A model generated the notes under the pieces. The model ran no database searches, was not told the origin of the DNA, and saw only the letters and a program-made list of their open reading frames with translations. From an uncultured Gemmatimonadota bacterium (GTDB lineage: Bacteria; Gemmatimonadota; Gemmatimonadetes; Gemmatimonadales; Gemmatimonadaceae): a stretch of DNA of 26,299 nucleotides. The stretch is taken from NCBI GenBank assembly GCA_946478895.1, contig CAMLDY010000031.1, positions 1-26,299 on the forward strand, given 5' to 3'. The translations under genes and the position numbers were made by a program. This document shows positions 1 through 7,984 of the stretch, piece by piece. How positions within the stretch are numbered: position 1 is the first letter of the stretch; each line of letters opens with the position of its first letter.

Positions 1-179
1 GCTAGGCCAACAGCACGACACGTCCGCATCCCTTCGCAATTCCAACTACGGACTCTGACGACGGGACGCGATGCTTCCCGAGGGCTGTCAGCGTAGCTGC
101 TGCAAAGCTTGCGGCTGCCCGCTTTCTTTCATGCGGTGAGCCGCCGAAGGGCCAACAACCGTACGCCGAGAAAACACTG
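1..179. other. Intergenic or leader region at window edge
   Basis: No convincing gene is visible here. The open frame on the minus strand ending at position 2 has no recognisable domain and runs into the opposite strand of the next gene, so I do not call it. The short motif GGCCAACA occurs at about 5-12 and again at about 150-157, but no complementary partner was found. The region presumably carries the promoter of the gene starting at 180. Confidence 0.4.
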
Positions 180-683
180 ATGTCGAAAGCCCCGCGACTA
201 ACGATTCGAATCAAGAAAAACGCGGACGGCCGCTCTGCGCTCACCTGCACCCGTCCCGATGGAACTGCGACGTGGCAAAGCCTCAATGCGACTCAAGGTC
301 GGTTCTTCCCACGCCACGATCTCACCCACTACGCGGTCGAGACCGTGCTCGGACACCGGCGGGGTTTTTACGGACTGGTAGCCGAGGGCTGGAATCTCAC
401 CGATTTCGGGGCGCCGTGGCCGCGCGGAAGAATTCCGGCCGAGGCGGTTCTGTCCGAAACCATCGTCGGCTTGCTGGACCTCGAGCGCGCCACCGGTGAG
501 CGCGTCAACGCCTCCGATGTGAATGCAAGGCTTGCTGAGGTGGCGGAGGAAGCAGGCATCTCTTCGCCCGAGATCTCGGATTCGGATTTGGATCAGATCC
601 GACACCGGCGCGCCGAGCTTTTTGCGGCCTGGGATGCGGTGAGCCCGGGGGATGCGCTGGAGCTGCCCTTCGATCTTCGCTGA
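180..683 (+). CDS. Conserved-looking hypothetical protein, 167 aa
   Basis: Function not recognised. The protein is soluble-looking, with no signal peptide or membrane segment. The N-terminal part (residues about 5-40) is basic and beta-prone. The central part (about 42-80) holds an aromatic- and His-rich block, FFPRHDLTHYAVETVLG, followed by YGLVAEGWNLTDFG, the kind of dense motif expected in a conserved family. The C-terminal third (about 90-155) is helical and acidic. ATG at 180 is chosen because the coding character begins there; only a weak purine-rich stretch (GAGAAAA) precedes it. It stands alone, about 135 bp upstream of hppD on the same strand. Codon use resembles the neighbours, so there is no sign of recent transfer. 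That it is a real gene is well supported by the GC-rich third positions; any role would be a guess. Confidence 0.75.
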   Translation: MSKAPRLTIRIKKNADGRSALTCTRPDGTATWQSLNATQGRFFPRHDLTHYAVETVLGHRRGFYGLVAEGWNLTDFGAPWPRGRIPAEAVLSETIVGLLDLERATGERVNASDVNARLAEVAEEAGISSPEISDSDLDQIRHRRAELFAAWDAVSPGDALELPFDLR

Positions 684-740
684 GGAATTTTCCCCTCCCC
701 GCCAGGGCGTCGTTCTTGCTAATTTAAGTGATCAGCCCGC

Positions 741-759
741 CCGTTCTCACTCTGAACGG
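741..759. promoter_or_regulatory. Short inverted repeat upstream of hppD
   Basis: CCGTTC (741-746) and GAACGG (754-759) form a perfect 6-bp inverted repeat around a 7-base spacer, about 60 bp before the hppD start. No T-tract follows, so it is unlikely to be an intrinsic terminator. An operator for a homogentisate/tyrosine-pathway regulator, or an mRNA hairpin, are both possible. An AT-rich stretch just upstream (TAATTT, about 720-725) could belong to a promoter. Confidence 0.35.
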
Positions 760-818
760 CGCCACCTGGCTACGTGTAAAGGCCGCACCAACACAATCGC
801 GTTGAATCCGGAGAAGTC

Positions 819-1943
819 ATGGGAACCGCGACACTTACGGCACCTGAACAGCAGACCGACACCTTTCCGATCAACGGAACGGATTACATAGAGTTCTACG
901 TGGGCAACGCCAAGCAGGCGGCCCACTTCTACCGCCTGGTTTTCGGCTACAGGATCGTGGCCTATCGCGGGCCCGAAACGGGCACCCGCGACCGCGCCAG
1001 CTACGTTCTCGAGCAGGGCAAGGTCAGACTGGTTCTCACCACGGCGCTGCGACCCGACAGCGATATCGCGACCCACGTGCACAAGCACGGCGACGGCGTC
1101 AAGGATATTGCCCTGTGGGTCGATGACGCGAGGAAAGCATTCAAGCTGGCAGTCGAGCGTGGCGCGAAGGCCGCGTACGAGCCAAAAGCGCTCGTCGACG
1201 AGCAGGGCGAAGTGGTGATCGCCGGCATTCATACCTACGGCGAGACCATCCACAGCCTCGTCGAGCGCAAGAACTACAAGGGCGCGTTCATGCCGGGCTT
1301 CGTTCCGTTCGCCGGCGTCGGTGACGCGGAGAGTGTCGGGCTCAAGTACGTCGATCACTGCGTCGGCAACGTCGAGCTCGGCGCCATGAACAAGTGGGTG
1401 AAGTACTACGCCGACGTCCTCGGCTTCAGCCAGCTCATCTCCTTCGACGACAAAACGATCTCGACGGAGTACTCGGCGTTGATGTCAAAGGTCGTCGCCA
1501 ACGGCAACGGCAGGATCAAGTTCCCCCTCAACGAGCCGGCGAAAGGCAAGAAGAAATCGCAGATCGACGAGTACCTCGAGTTTTATCAGGGTCCGGGCTG
1601 CCAGCACATCGCGATCGCGACCGACAACATCATCGAGACCGTGACCAAGCTGCGCGACAACGGCGTCGAGTTCCTGCGCGTGCCGGGCACCTACTACGAC
1701 ACCGTCATCGACCGCGTCGGGAAGATCGACGAGGACGTCGCGAAGCTGCGTGATCTGGGAATTCTCGTCGATCGCGACGACGAGGGATATCTGCTCCAGA
1801 TCTTCTCGAAGCCGATGGAAGATCGGCCGACGCTGTTTTACGAGATCATCCAGCGAAAGGGCGCGAAGAGCTTCGGCGCCGGCAACTTCAAGGCGCTGTT
1901 CGAGGCGCTCGAGCGCGAGCAGGACCTTCGCGGTAATCTCTGA
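819..1943 (+). CDS. hppD: 4-hydroxyphenylpyruvate dioxygenase
   Basis: A non-haem Fe(II) enzyme that converts 4-hydroxyphenylpyruvate to homogentisate, the second step of tyrosine catabolism, in the cytoplasm. Its 374 aa match the bacterial family length. It has two vicinal-oxygen-chelate halves: an N-terminal one (about residues 18-160, starting INGTDYIEFYVGNAKQAAHFY) and a catalytic C-terminal one (about 172-355). The expected iron ligands are present: H180 (in VDHCVGNVE), H263 (QHIAIATDN) and E342 (LFYEIIQR). The C-terminus keeps the family's GNFKALFEALEREQ ending, a helix that gates the active site. ATG at 819 follows a good ribosome-binding site (GGAGAAG, 810-816). hmgA begins 3 bp after its stop, so the two are almost certainly co-transcribed. 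Confidence 0.97.
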   Translation: MGTATLTAPEQQTDTFPINGTDYIEFYVGNAKQAAHFYRLVFGYRIVAYRGPETGTRDRASYVLEQGKVRLVLTTALRPDSDIATHVHKHGDGVKDIALWVDDARKAFKLAVERGAKAAYEPKALVDEQGEVVIAGIHTYGETIHSLVERKNYKGAFMPGFVPFAGVGDAESVGLKYVDHCVGNVELGAMNKWVKYYADVLGFSQLISFDDKTISTEYSALMSKVVANGNGRIKFPLNEPAKGKKKSQIDEYLEFYQGPGCQHIAIATDNIIETVTKLRDNGVEFLRVPGTYYDTVIDRVGKIDEDVAKLRDLGILVDRDDEGYLLQIFSKPMEDRPTLFYEIIQRKGAKSFGAGNFKALFEALEREQDLRGNL

Positions 1944-1946
1944 GCC

Positions 1947-3140
1947 ATGCCGATCTATCACACCCTCGGCCGAATTCCGCGCAAGCGGCACATCGCGTTC
2001 AGAAAACCGGACGGCGGGATCTACGCCGAGGAGCTGGTCGGCCACGAAGGATTTACGGGCACTTCGTCGCTGCTGTATCACATCCACCCGCCGACGACGG
2101 TGAAATCTGCGCGTCGGATTCGCGAGACCAAGCTCGAGGCTGATCCCGATCAGACGCTGCGACATCGCCACTTTCTTACGTCACGCGTGAAGAAGGGCGG
2201 CAGCGCCACGCTCGACCGGCTGCCGCTGCTGTTCAATCAGGACATTGCGATGCTGTACGTCGAGCCCGATGAGAACGACGCCCATTTTTATCGGAATGCT
2301 CAGGCTGACGAGCTCGTTTATATCAGCAAAGGCAAAGGCGTGCTCGAGACGTCGTACGGTCAGCTGCCGTTCGGCGAAGGCGATTATCTCATCATCCACC
2401 GCGGCATTCTCCATCGTTATCGCTTCGACCTGAAAGCGGAGCAGCCAAAGCTGGTCGTGTTCGAGAGCAGGGGACACGTGCGCTGGCCGAAGCGGTATCG
2501 CAACGAATTCGGGCAGCTCATCGAAGGCGCGCCGTACTCTGAACGCGACATCAGGCGGCCCACTTTTGTCGAGCCCATCGACGAGATGGGAGACTTCCCG
2601 ATTCTGGTGAAGCAGTACGACGGCATCAACGAGATCGTGCTCGATCACAATCCTCTCGACGTCGTCGGCTGGGATGGCTACTTCTACCCGTGGGCGTTCA
2701 ACATCAACGACTTCGAGCCGATCGTCGGTCGCGTGCACCAGCCGCCGCCGGTGCACCAGACCTTCCAGGGTGACGGCTTCGTGGTGTGCTCGTTCTGCCC
2801 ACGCCCGTACGATTTCCATCCCGAAGCAGTCCCGGCGCCGTACAACCACAGCAACGTCGATTCCGACGAGGTTCTCTACTACGCGTCGAGCGAGTTCATG
2901 AGCAGGAAGGGAATCGAGTTCGGAAGCATCACCCACCATCCCGATGGAATTCCGCATGGCCCGCATCCGGGGCGCGCTGAAGCGAGTATCGGCGCGAAGT
3001 ACACCGACGAGCTGGCGGTGATGATGGACAGCTTCCGGCCGCTCAAAGTCGCGAAGCCCGCGCTGGCGATCGAAGATCCGAATTACCACAAGTCATGGCT
3101 GCAGGGCCAGCACGCCCAGTTCAATCCACCAACGAGCTGA
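1947..3140 (+). CDS. hmgA: Homogentisate 1,2-dioxygenase
   Basis: Opens the aromatic ring of homogentisate to give maleylacetoacetate, using Fe(II) and O2. Its 397 aa match the shorter bacterial form of the family. The fold is a cupin. The metal-binding region is visible near the C-terminus: H301 and E308 within NHSNVDSDEVLYY, and H337/H340 in PHGPHPG. The central block ELVYISKGKGVLETSYG (about residues 118-134) is a typical cupin strand pattern. The start ATG lies 3 bp after the hppD stop, which fixes it and indicates translational coupling. The product needs maleylacetoacetate isomerase and fumarylacetoacetase to give fumarate and acetoacetate. Neither gene is in this window, so they must be encoded elsewhere. 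Confidence 0.95.
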   Translation: MPIYHTLGRIPRKRHIAFRKPDGGIYAEELVGHEGFTGTSSLLYHIHPPTTVKSARRIRETKLEADPDQTLRHRHFLTSRVKKGGSATLDRLPLLFNQDIAMLYVEPDENDAHFYRNAQADELVYISKGKGVLETSYGQLPFGEGDYLIIHRGILHRYRFDLKAEQPKLVVFESRGHVRWPKRYRNEFGQLIEGAPYSERDIRRPTFVEPIDEMGDFPILVKQYDGINEIVLDHNPLDVVGWDGYFYPWAFNINDFEPIVGRVHQPPPVHQTFQGDGFVVCSFCPRPYDFHPEAVPAPYNHSNVDSDEVLYYASSEFMSRKGIEFGSITHHPDGIPHGPHPGRAEASIGAKYTDELAVMMDSFRPLKVAKPALAIEDPNYHKSWLQGQHAQFNPPTS

Positions 3141-3156
3141 GGCCTAAGCTGACGAA

Positions 3157-5343
3157 ATGAGCGAAGCGCTCTGGACTCCCTCGCCCGAGCGCGTCATCAA
3201 GGCGAACATGACCGAGTTCCTCCGATACGTGGAGGAACGCGGCGGTCCGCCGGTGCCCGACTATTCAGCCGAGTCCTACTGGCAGCTCCACGAGTGGTCG
3301 ATCAATAACCCCGAGCGCTTCTGGTCGCTGGCGTGGCGGTTCTGCGGAATCATTGGACACCGCGGCACCGGGGGCGGCGCCGAGCGCGTTGGAGTCGGTC
3401 TCGATAACATGGGACCGCCGGATCCGGAAAAGGGACCGAAGTGGTTTCCCGACGCGAGTCTCAACTTCGCCGAGAATCTCCTGCGGTTCTCCGACGACGA
3501 GCCCGCGCTGTCGTCGTGGAATGAAGAAGGTCACCAGCGCACAATCAGCTACCAGGCGTTGCGCGAAGCGGTCGGAACTCTCGCGATCGCACTCGACGCC
3601 GCCGGTGTCCAGCCGGGCGACAGGGTTGCCGGCTGGCTGCCGAACATTCCCGAATCTGTAATCGCGATGCTTGCGGCGACATCGCTGGGCGCAATCTGGT
3701 CGTCGTGCTCACCCGATTTCGGCGCGCAGGGCGTGATGGATCGCTTCGGTCAGATCGAGCCCAGGATTCTTTTTGCCGCCGACGGTTATCTGTATAACGG
3801 CAAAGAGATCGACCTGCTGCCGCGGCTCCGCCAGATCGCGTTCAGGATTCCGACCCTCGAGCACGTCGTCGTGACACCGTATCGCCGGCAGATGCCCGAT
3901 CTCGACGGGGTGCGCAAGGGAATCCTCTGGTCGCGATTCATCGCGACCCAGTGGACGGCGATGTCTACCCAGAACACACCGCCCGAAGGATACAAGACGC
4001 CCGGCGAGGGATACCGTCGCACTCCTCCGCACGGCTTCGCTCCGACTCCGGCCGGCGCCGCGATGCGCACGCCGGTTCACGGCGTGAAAGCGCTCACGCC
4101 CGTCCCGGCGCCAGTCGCCGAGCCGACCGACCCGAAGACCATCGCCTTCGAGCGATTTCCCTTCGATCACCCCGTTTACATCATGTACTCGTCCGGCACC
4201 ACGGGATTGCCGAAGTGCATGGTGCACAGCGCCGGCGGAACGCTGCTCCAGCATCTCAAGGAGCTCATCCTCCACACCGACCTGAAGCGCGAAGACTGCA
4301 TCTTCTACTACACGACGTGTGGCTGGATGATGTGGAACTGGCTGGTAAGCTCGCTCGCCGTCGGAGTGAAGATCGTTCTGTATGACGGAGCTCCGCTCGC
4401 ACCCAAGGCCGACATTCTGTGGGACATGGCCGACCAGGAAGGCATCACTGTCTTCGGGACGAGCGCAAAGTACCTGGCGCTGCTGGAGAAAGCCGGCGTC
4501 GAGCCGCGGAAGACCCACAAGCTGACCCGGCTCAAGGCGATTCTCTCCACCGGTAGTCCACTCGCCGACAACAGCTTCGATTACGTCTACAGGAAGATCA
4601 AGACCGACGTGCATCTCGCCAGCATCTCGGGCGGCAGCGACATCATCTCCTGCTTCGTGCTCGGCAATCCGATCATGCCGGTGTACCGCGGTGAGATTCA
4701 GACCGCCGGGCTTGGAATGGCGGTCGATGTCTTCGATGATCGCGGACGGCCGGTGCGGCTGATTCCCGGCGAGCTCGTTTGCACGCGACCGTTCCCCAGC
4801 ATGCCGGTGGCGTTCTGGGATGATCCTGACGGCTCGAAGTATCGCGCGGCGTACTTCGATTACTACCCCGGAGTCTGGCGCCACGGCGACTGGGCGGAGG
4901 TCACCAGGCATCGCGGCTACGTGATCTACGGACGCAGCGACGCCACGCTCAATCCGGGAGGCGTGCGCATCGGCACCGCCGAGATCTACCGGCAGGTCGA
5001 GATGCTACCCGAAGTTCTCGAGAGCGTAGCGGTTGGTCAGGAGATCAGCAGCGACACGCCCGGTGATGTTCGGATCGTGCTGTTCGTGAAGCTCCAGCCG
5101 GGCCTCACTCTAGACGAAGCGCTGAAGGAGCGGATCGTCACCCAGCTGCGCGAGAACACCACGCCGCTTCATGTCCCGCGGAAGATCATCCAGGTCGAGG
5201 ACATTCCCCGCACCATCAGCGGCAAGATCAGCGAGCTGGCGGTGCGCGAGGTGATTCACGGTCGCCCGGTCAAGAACACCGAGGCGCTGGCGAATCCGCA
5301 GTCGCTCGAGTTTTACGAGCGGCTGCCGCAGCTGCGCGACTAG
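3157..5343 (+). CDS. Acetoacetyl-CoA synthetase with proline-rich insert
   Basis: An adenylate-forming enzyme that activates acetoacetate to acetoacetyl-CoA with ATP. The N-terminal part carries the acyl-CoA-synthetase leader (SYWQLHEWSINNPERFW, from about residue 40). The phosphate-binding loop YSSGTTGLPKCMVHSAGG lies near 342-359. The C-terminal catalytic lysine is K690 in RTISGKISELAV. At 728 aa it is longer than the roughly 650 aa usual for the family. The excess is a low-complexity stretch at about residues 265-320, rich in Pro, Thr and Gly, just before the phosphate-binding loop. It starts 16 bp after hmgA, so it probably shares the operon and recycles the acetoacetate made by tyrosine breakdown. 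A related short-chain acyl-CoA synthetase is the alternative, but context favours acetoacetate. The usual symbol would be acsA/aacS, left open. Confidence 0.9.
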   Translation: MSEALWTPSPERVIKANMTEFLRYVEERGGPPVPDYSAESYWQLHEWSINNPERFWSLAWRFCGIIGHRGTGGGAERVGVGLDNMGPPDPEKGPKWFPDASLNFAENLLRFSDDEPALSSWNEEGHQRTISYQALREAVGTLAIALDAAGVQPGDRVAGWLPNIPESVIAMLAATSLGAIWSSCSPDFGAQGVMDRFGQIEPRILFAADGYLYNGKEIDLLPRLRQIAFRIPTLEHVVVTPYRRQMPDLDGVRKGILWSRFIATQWTAMSTQNTPPEGYKTPGEGYRRTPPHGFAPTPAGAAMRTPVHGVKALTPVPAPVAEPTDPKTIAFERFPFDHPVYIMYSSGTTGLPKCMVHSAGGTLLQHLKELILHTDLKREDCIFYYTTCGWMMWNWLVSSLAVGVKIVLYDGAPLAPKADILWDMADQEGITVFGTSAKYLALLEKAGVEPRKTHKLTRLKAILSTGSPLADNSFDYVYRKIKTDVHLASISGGSDIISCFVLGNPIMPVYRGEIQTAGLGMAVDVFDDRGRPVRLIPGELVCTRPFPSMPVAFWDDPDGSKYRAAYFDYYPGVWRHGDWAEVTRHRGYVIYGRSDATLNPGGVRIGTAEIYRQVEMLPEVLESVAVGQEISSDTPGDVRIVLFVKLQPGLTLDEALKERIVTQLRENTTPLHVPRKIIQVEDIPRTISGKISELAVREVIHGRPVKNTEALANPQSLEFYERLPQLRD
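3949..4125 (+). repeat. Low-complexity Pro/Thr/Gly insert within the synthetase gene
   Basis: Codons for about residues 265-323 encode a chain of short imperfect units such as TPPEGYKTPGEGY, RRTPPHGFAPTP and AAMRTPVHGV, ending in a PVPAPVAEPTDP linker. The frame stays open and the conserved enzyme sequence resumes at FERFPFDHPVYIMYSSGT. The composition differs clearly from the flanking catalytic domain. It is probably a surface loop. Confidence 0.7.
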
Positions 5344-6057
5344 TTAGTGGCTGGCGACGACCGGCTCGCGCTTGGCAGAAGCTGCCAGCGCGCCGATCAT
5401 GTCCTGCAGCTTCGGACCGCGACCCGGCTCGGGCGCTCCGAAGGTGAGCGCGGTGCGATAGTGCGAGACCCCGTAGATCGAGCCTGACCTGCGCTCGACG
5501 GTGATTCCGAAGCTCTCGTCGTCTGCATCGTCGTCGGCCGTTGCGGCGGTACTCTGGGGCAGCGCGTGCGCCTCGACCTCGGACAGGAATGCCTTCCAGT
5601 CCGGCGACCCCTTCAGCTTGGCTTCGCAAATCGAGCTGACCCAGCGATCCTCACCGAAGTGTGAATCGCGCTTCGAGATCGGGCCGCAGTCGTAACCTTT
5701 GCGCACGAAGTTGTCGACGCGAACATCGGCGGACGCGGGGGTCGACTCGTAGTACTGATCCCACCACAGCATCAACTTGCCCGAGACCTTGGCGCCGCTC
5801 TGGCGGATGATGACGAGGTATTGGGGATTGCCGAACGCCGAGTACCAGATGCGGACTTCACGCTCGCCTTTGTTAAGGTCGGTCCTGGCGAGGGGGGCGA
5901 GTCCAGCGGTGACGGCTGCGGCGTCCTTGGTCTCGAAGATCGCCGTTGCCGTCGGGCCCGTGTCGTTGGACGCGGTGAATGCCGCCTGTTGAGCGATCAC
6001 AGTACCGGGGATGGCGAGCAGGACTGAGGCTGCGAACGTGAGTCGGCTCATGCCCAT
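5344..6057 (-). CDS. Secreted protein of unknown function, 237 aa
   Basis: The N-terminus is a clear signal peptide: a short basic start, a hydrophobic core (LTFAASVLLAIPGTVIA) and a likely signal-peptidase site before QQ at about residue 23. The mature part has no domain I recognise. It has two central cysteines (YDCGPI and SSICEAK, about residues 123 and 143) that could form a disulfide, and an acidic run ATADDDADDESFG near 174-186. Start ATG at 6057 is not backed by a good ribosome-binding site; an ATG two codons in (6051) is an equal alternative. The gene converges on the acetoacetyl-CoA synthetase with no base between the two stop codons. It is likely transcribed from its own promoter (see 6086-6117). 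A periplasmic or exported role is all that can be inferred. Confidence 0.75.
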   Translation of the reverse strand: MGMSRLTFAASVLLAIPGTVIAQQAAFTASNDTGPTATAIFETKDAAAVTAGLAPLARTDLNKGEREVRIWYSAFGNPQYLVIIRQSGAKVSGKLMLWWDQYYESTPASADVRVDNFVRKGYDCGPISKRDSHFGEDRWVSSICEAKLKGSPDWKAFLSEVEAHALPQSTAATADDDADDESFGITVERRSGSIYGVSHYRTALTFGAPEPGRGPKLQDMIGALAASAKREPVVASH

Positions 6058-6188
6058 AGGACTGTTCTGGTCAGTCCTTGGTCACATAATATTAGCTCAG
6101 CCGGAAATTGCCGCTAACAGCTTGGGGGACAATAACTTAGCCTGTGGGAAAGGCTGCAAATCGGTGGCCCGGCGGGCCGGCGGAGGCC
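6058..6188. other. Intergenic region with GC hairpin
   Basis: 131 bp between the CAP-domain gene and the downstream secreted-protein gene, both on the minus strand. It holds a strong GC hairpin (GGCCC at 6166-6170, GGGCC at 6174-6178) just past the CAP-gene stop, with no T-tract. This could slow transcription but is not a classical intrinsic terminator. A promoter-like AT-rich stretch follows nearer the next gene. Confidence 0.4.
6086..6117 (-). promoter_or_regulatory. Candidate promoter of the 5344-6057 gene
   Basis: On the minus strand an AT-rich block contains overlapping -10-like hexamers TAATAT (6094-6089) and TATTAT (6091-6086). A poor -35-like TTAGCG (6117-6112) lies 17 bases upstream of the first. 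The -10 sits about 30 bases before the start codon. It stands out in otherwise GC-rich DNA, but the -35 match is only about half. Confidence 0.35.
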
Positions 6189-6707
6189 TCAGATCGAGCT
6201 CAGGCGGCGGCCAAATACCTGGCAGTAATAAAGGCCGCCGGCCGAGGAGCGTGCGATCGAGATCCCGGTTTCAACCACCCCCGGATTGAGGATGTTCGCG
6301 CGGTGCCCGCTCGAGCTCATCCAGCCCTGGACGACTGCCTCGGGGCTCTGGTATCCGAGCGCGACGTTCTCGGCGATCTCGGCGTAGGGGTAGCCGACCG
6401 AGCGCGCGCGGTCGCTCAGCCCGGGAAGCTGCGCCTGGGGGATGACGTGCGCCATTTTCTGGAAGTAGGCCATGTTGGTTGCCTGGATCCTCGCCATCTG
6501 GTCCAGCTGCGCGTTGAACACCAGGGGGCGAAGTCCGCGCCGACGGCGCTCGACATTGATCAGATCGAAGATGCGTCCAACCGAAGCTGTGTACGCGTCG
6601 GACGTCGCCGGCGCTACTGCGCGGGCAGCCGGCCGCGTCGGGGCCGCCATTGGAACGGTGCAACCGAGCGTCAGCAGGGCAGAGGCGAGAAGTCGAATCG
6701 AGCGCAT
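6189..6707 (-). CDS. CAP/SCP-domain extracytoplasmic protein
   Basis: The 172-aa protein is built from a signal sequence and one CAP (SCP/PR-1-like) domain. Residues 1-16 are hydrophobic and end in LLTLGC; C16 could be lipidated, although the -3 position is Thr rather than the preferred Leu, so a plain secreted form is possible. The CAP domain (about residues 42-172) shows the hallmark opening IFDLINVERRRRGLRPL, then ENVALGYQSPEAVVQGWMSS and the signature SGHRANILNP, then a late Tyr/Cys strand (LYYCQVFG). Bacterial CAP proteins are extracellular or periplasmic; biochemical roles are poorly defined. The start ATG lies 18 bp from the stop of the HD-protein gene upstream (6726), so it may be read through from the maeB-pckA operon. 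Confidence 0.88.
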   Translation of the reverse strand: MRSIRLLASALLTLGCTVPMAAPTRPAARAVAPATSDAYTASVGRIFDLINVERRRRGLRPLVFNAQLDQMARIQATNMAYFQKMAHVIPQAQLPGLSDRARSVGYPYAEIAENVALGYQSPEAVVQGWMSSSGHRANILNPGVVETGISIARSSAGGLYYCQVFGRRLSSI

Positions 6708-6725
6708 CCCTTTTATAGCGGCGCG

Positions 6726-7958
6726 TCAGGACGATCGTTCCAATGCCTCGAGGATTCGACGCGGCTCGAGCGTCGTCCGCCGCGCGGTGAACACCCGCAA
6801 CCAGCGTGCGCTCTTGTAGAGTTCCTCTGACAGCGACGGAAGATTGATGGTGCCGATCCAGCCCTCGCCGGTCAGACGCTCGACCTTGCCGCTCCTTCGC
6901 AGCACGGGGATGTCGAGACCGAGCATCTCCGTCTTGACCGGATAGTCCAGCAGCAGCTCACCGGGGCCGAGCCCGAATTCCGCCGCCAGTGAATTCTCGG
7001 CCTGCGCGACGCGTTTTCGGTCCGTAGCGATCCATTCCATTCGTGAGGCGTCGAGCTCGGCGGCGGGCCACTCTGCGGCGCGCTTGAATAGCCGACGCTC
7101 CTTCAGCGCAGTGAGCAGCGCCGGCGGCTGCTCGCTCTCCAGTCGGTGCATCAGCCCTTCGTCGGTGAAGCGCGCGAGCGCGCGCACGCTGAGGATGCCG
7201 GCGTGCACGGCATCCTCCACCAGCCGCTTGTACATCGCGGTCGCGCTGCGCACCGCGTGGTGCCAGTAGACGTTGCGATACATCTGGTACTTGGCGAACA
7301 GCAGTGACTCCAGTGCCGATAGGGCTTTTTCCAGAACGCCTAGCGTAGGCTTGCCGGTGTCGGGATCGGCGACCAGGACCAGGGAATTGGTGAGACGATC
7401 GACGTCGATCTCGCCGTATGGGACGCCGCACATGAATGCGTCGCGCTTTAGATACTCGATCTTGTCGAGATCGAGCGAGCCCGAGATGAGTCCCTGCAGC
7501 GGACTGTCGCTCCGGCCGCGAATGAGATCGAAGATTTTTTGCGGCGCCTCGCCGCCCAGCCGCGAGGTGAGCAGTGAGGCCACGCTGCCTTCGGTGATGA
7601 GCGGTCGCGCAACGTCCTCGTGATGCAGCGCTCCAATCTCTTCGAGTGCGTGCGAGAACGGATAGTGCCCCACGTCGTGGAGCAGCGCCGCCGATCTAAC
7701 GATCGCCTGGTCCTGCTCCGACATCGGGACAGAATCTTCGGCTTCGCAAAGGAGCGCCAAGGTTCGTCGCGACAGGTGATGCGTGCCCAGCGCGTGCTCG
7801 AACCGCGTGTGGGTGGCGCCGGGATATACCAGATAGGTCCAACCGAGCTGCCGGACGTACCGAAGACGCTGAAAGACTTCGGTGTCGACGAGCTCCAGCG
7901 TCAGATCATCGACGCGGATGTTGTTCCAGACGGGATCGCGCAGAATCTCGAAGCGCAC
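6726..7958 (-). CDS. HD-superfamily phosphohydrolase
   Basis: A 410-aa predicted metal-dependent phosphohydrolase of the SAMHD1/dGTPase-like group (COG1078 type). Visible motifs are FEILRDPVWNNIRVDDLTL at the N-terminus, the metal histidine H55 in THTRFEHALG, the HD pair H94-D95 in LLHDVGHYPFSHALE, and SGSLDLDKIEYLKRD, which supplies the distal aspartate. I chose GTG at 7958 because homology to this family begins exactly there. The longer open frame continues another 145 codons upstream, but only as the opposite-frame shadow of pckA, and starting there would overlap pckA by about 400 bp. No strong ribosome-binding site is visible. It lies 26 bp after pckA and is presumably co-transcribed. The substrate is unknown; a (d)NTP or nucleotide second messenger is the family norm. 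Confidence 0.88.
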   Translation of the reverse strand: MRFEILRDPVWNNIRVDDLTLELVDTEVFQRLRYVRQLGWTYLVYPGATHTRFEHALGTHHLSRRTLALLCEAEDSVPMSEQDQAIVRSAALLHDVGHYPFSHALEEIGALHHEDVARPLITEGSVASLLTSRLGGEAPQKIFDLIRGRSDSPLQGLISGSLDLDKIEYLKRDAFMCGVPYGEIDVDRLTNSLVLVADPDTGKPTLGVLEKALSALESLLFAKYQMYRNVYWHHAVRSATAMYKRLVEDAVHAGILSVRALARFTDEGLMHRLESEQPPALLTALKERRLFKRAAEWPAAELDASRMEWIATDRKRVAQAENSLAAEFGLGPGELLLDYPVKTEMLGLDIPVLRRSGKVERLTGEGWIGTINLPSLSEELYKSARWLRVFTARRTTLEPRRILEALERSS

Positions 7959-7984
7959 TGCCCGCCGTCCGCCGGAGCTTGTCG

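Noticed and set aside
1..179. Integron attC-like site suggested by two GGCCAACA motifs flanking the region before the first gene
   Set aside because: The motif does not fit the RYYYAAC core and no matching GTTRRRY partner or folded stem was found in the region.
6160..6185. Intrinsic terminator for the CAP-domain gene
   Set aside because: The hairpin GGCCC-GGC-GGGCC has no following T-tract on either strand.
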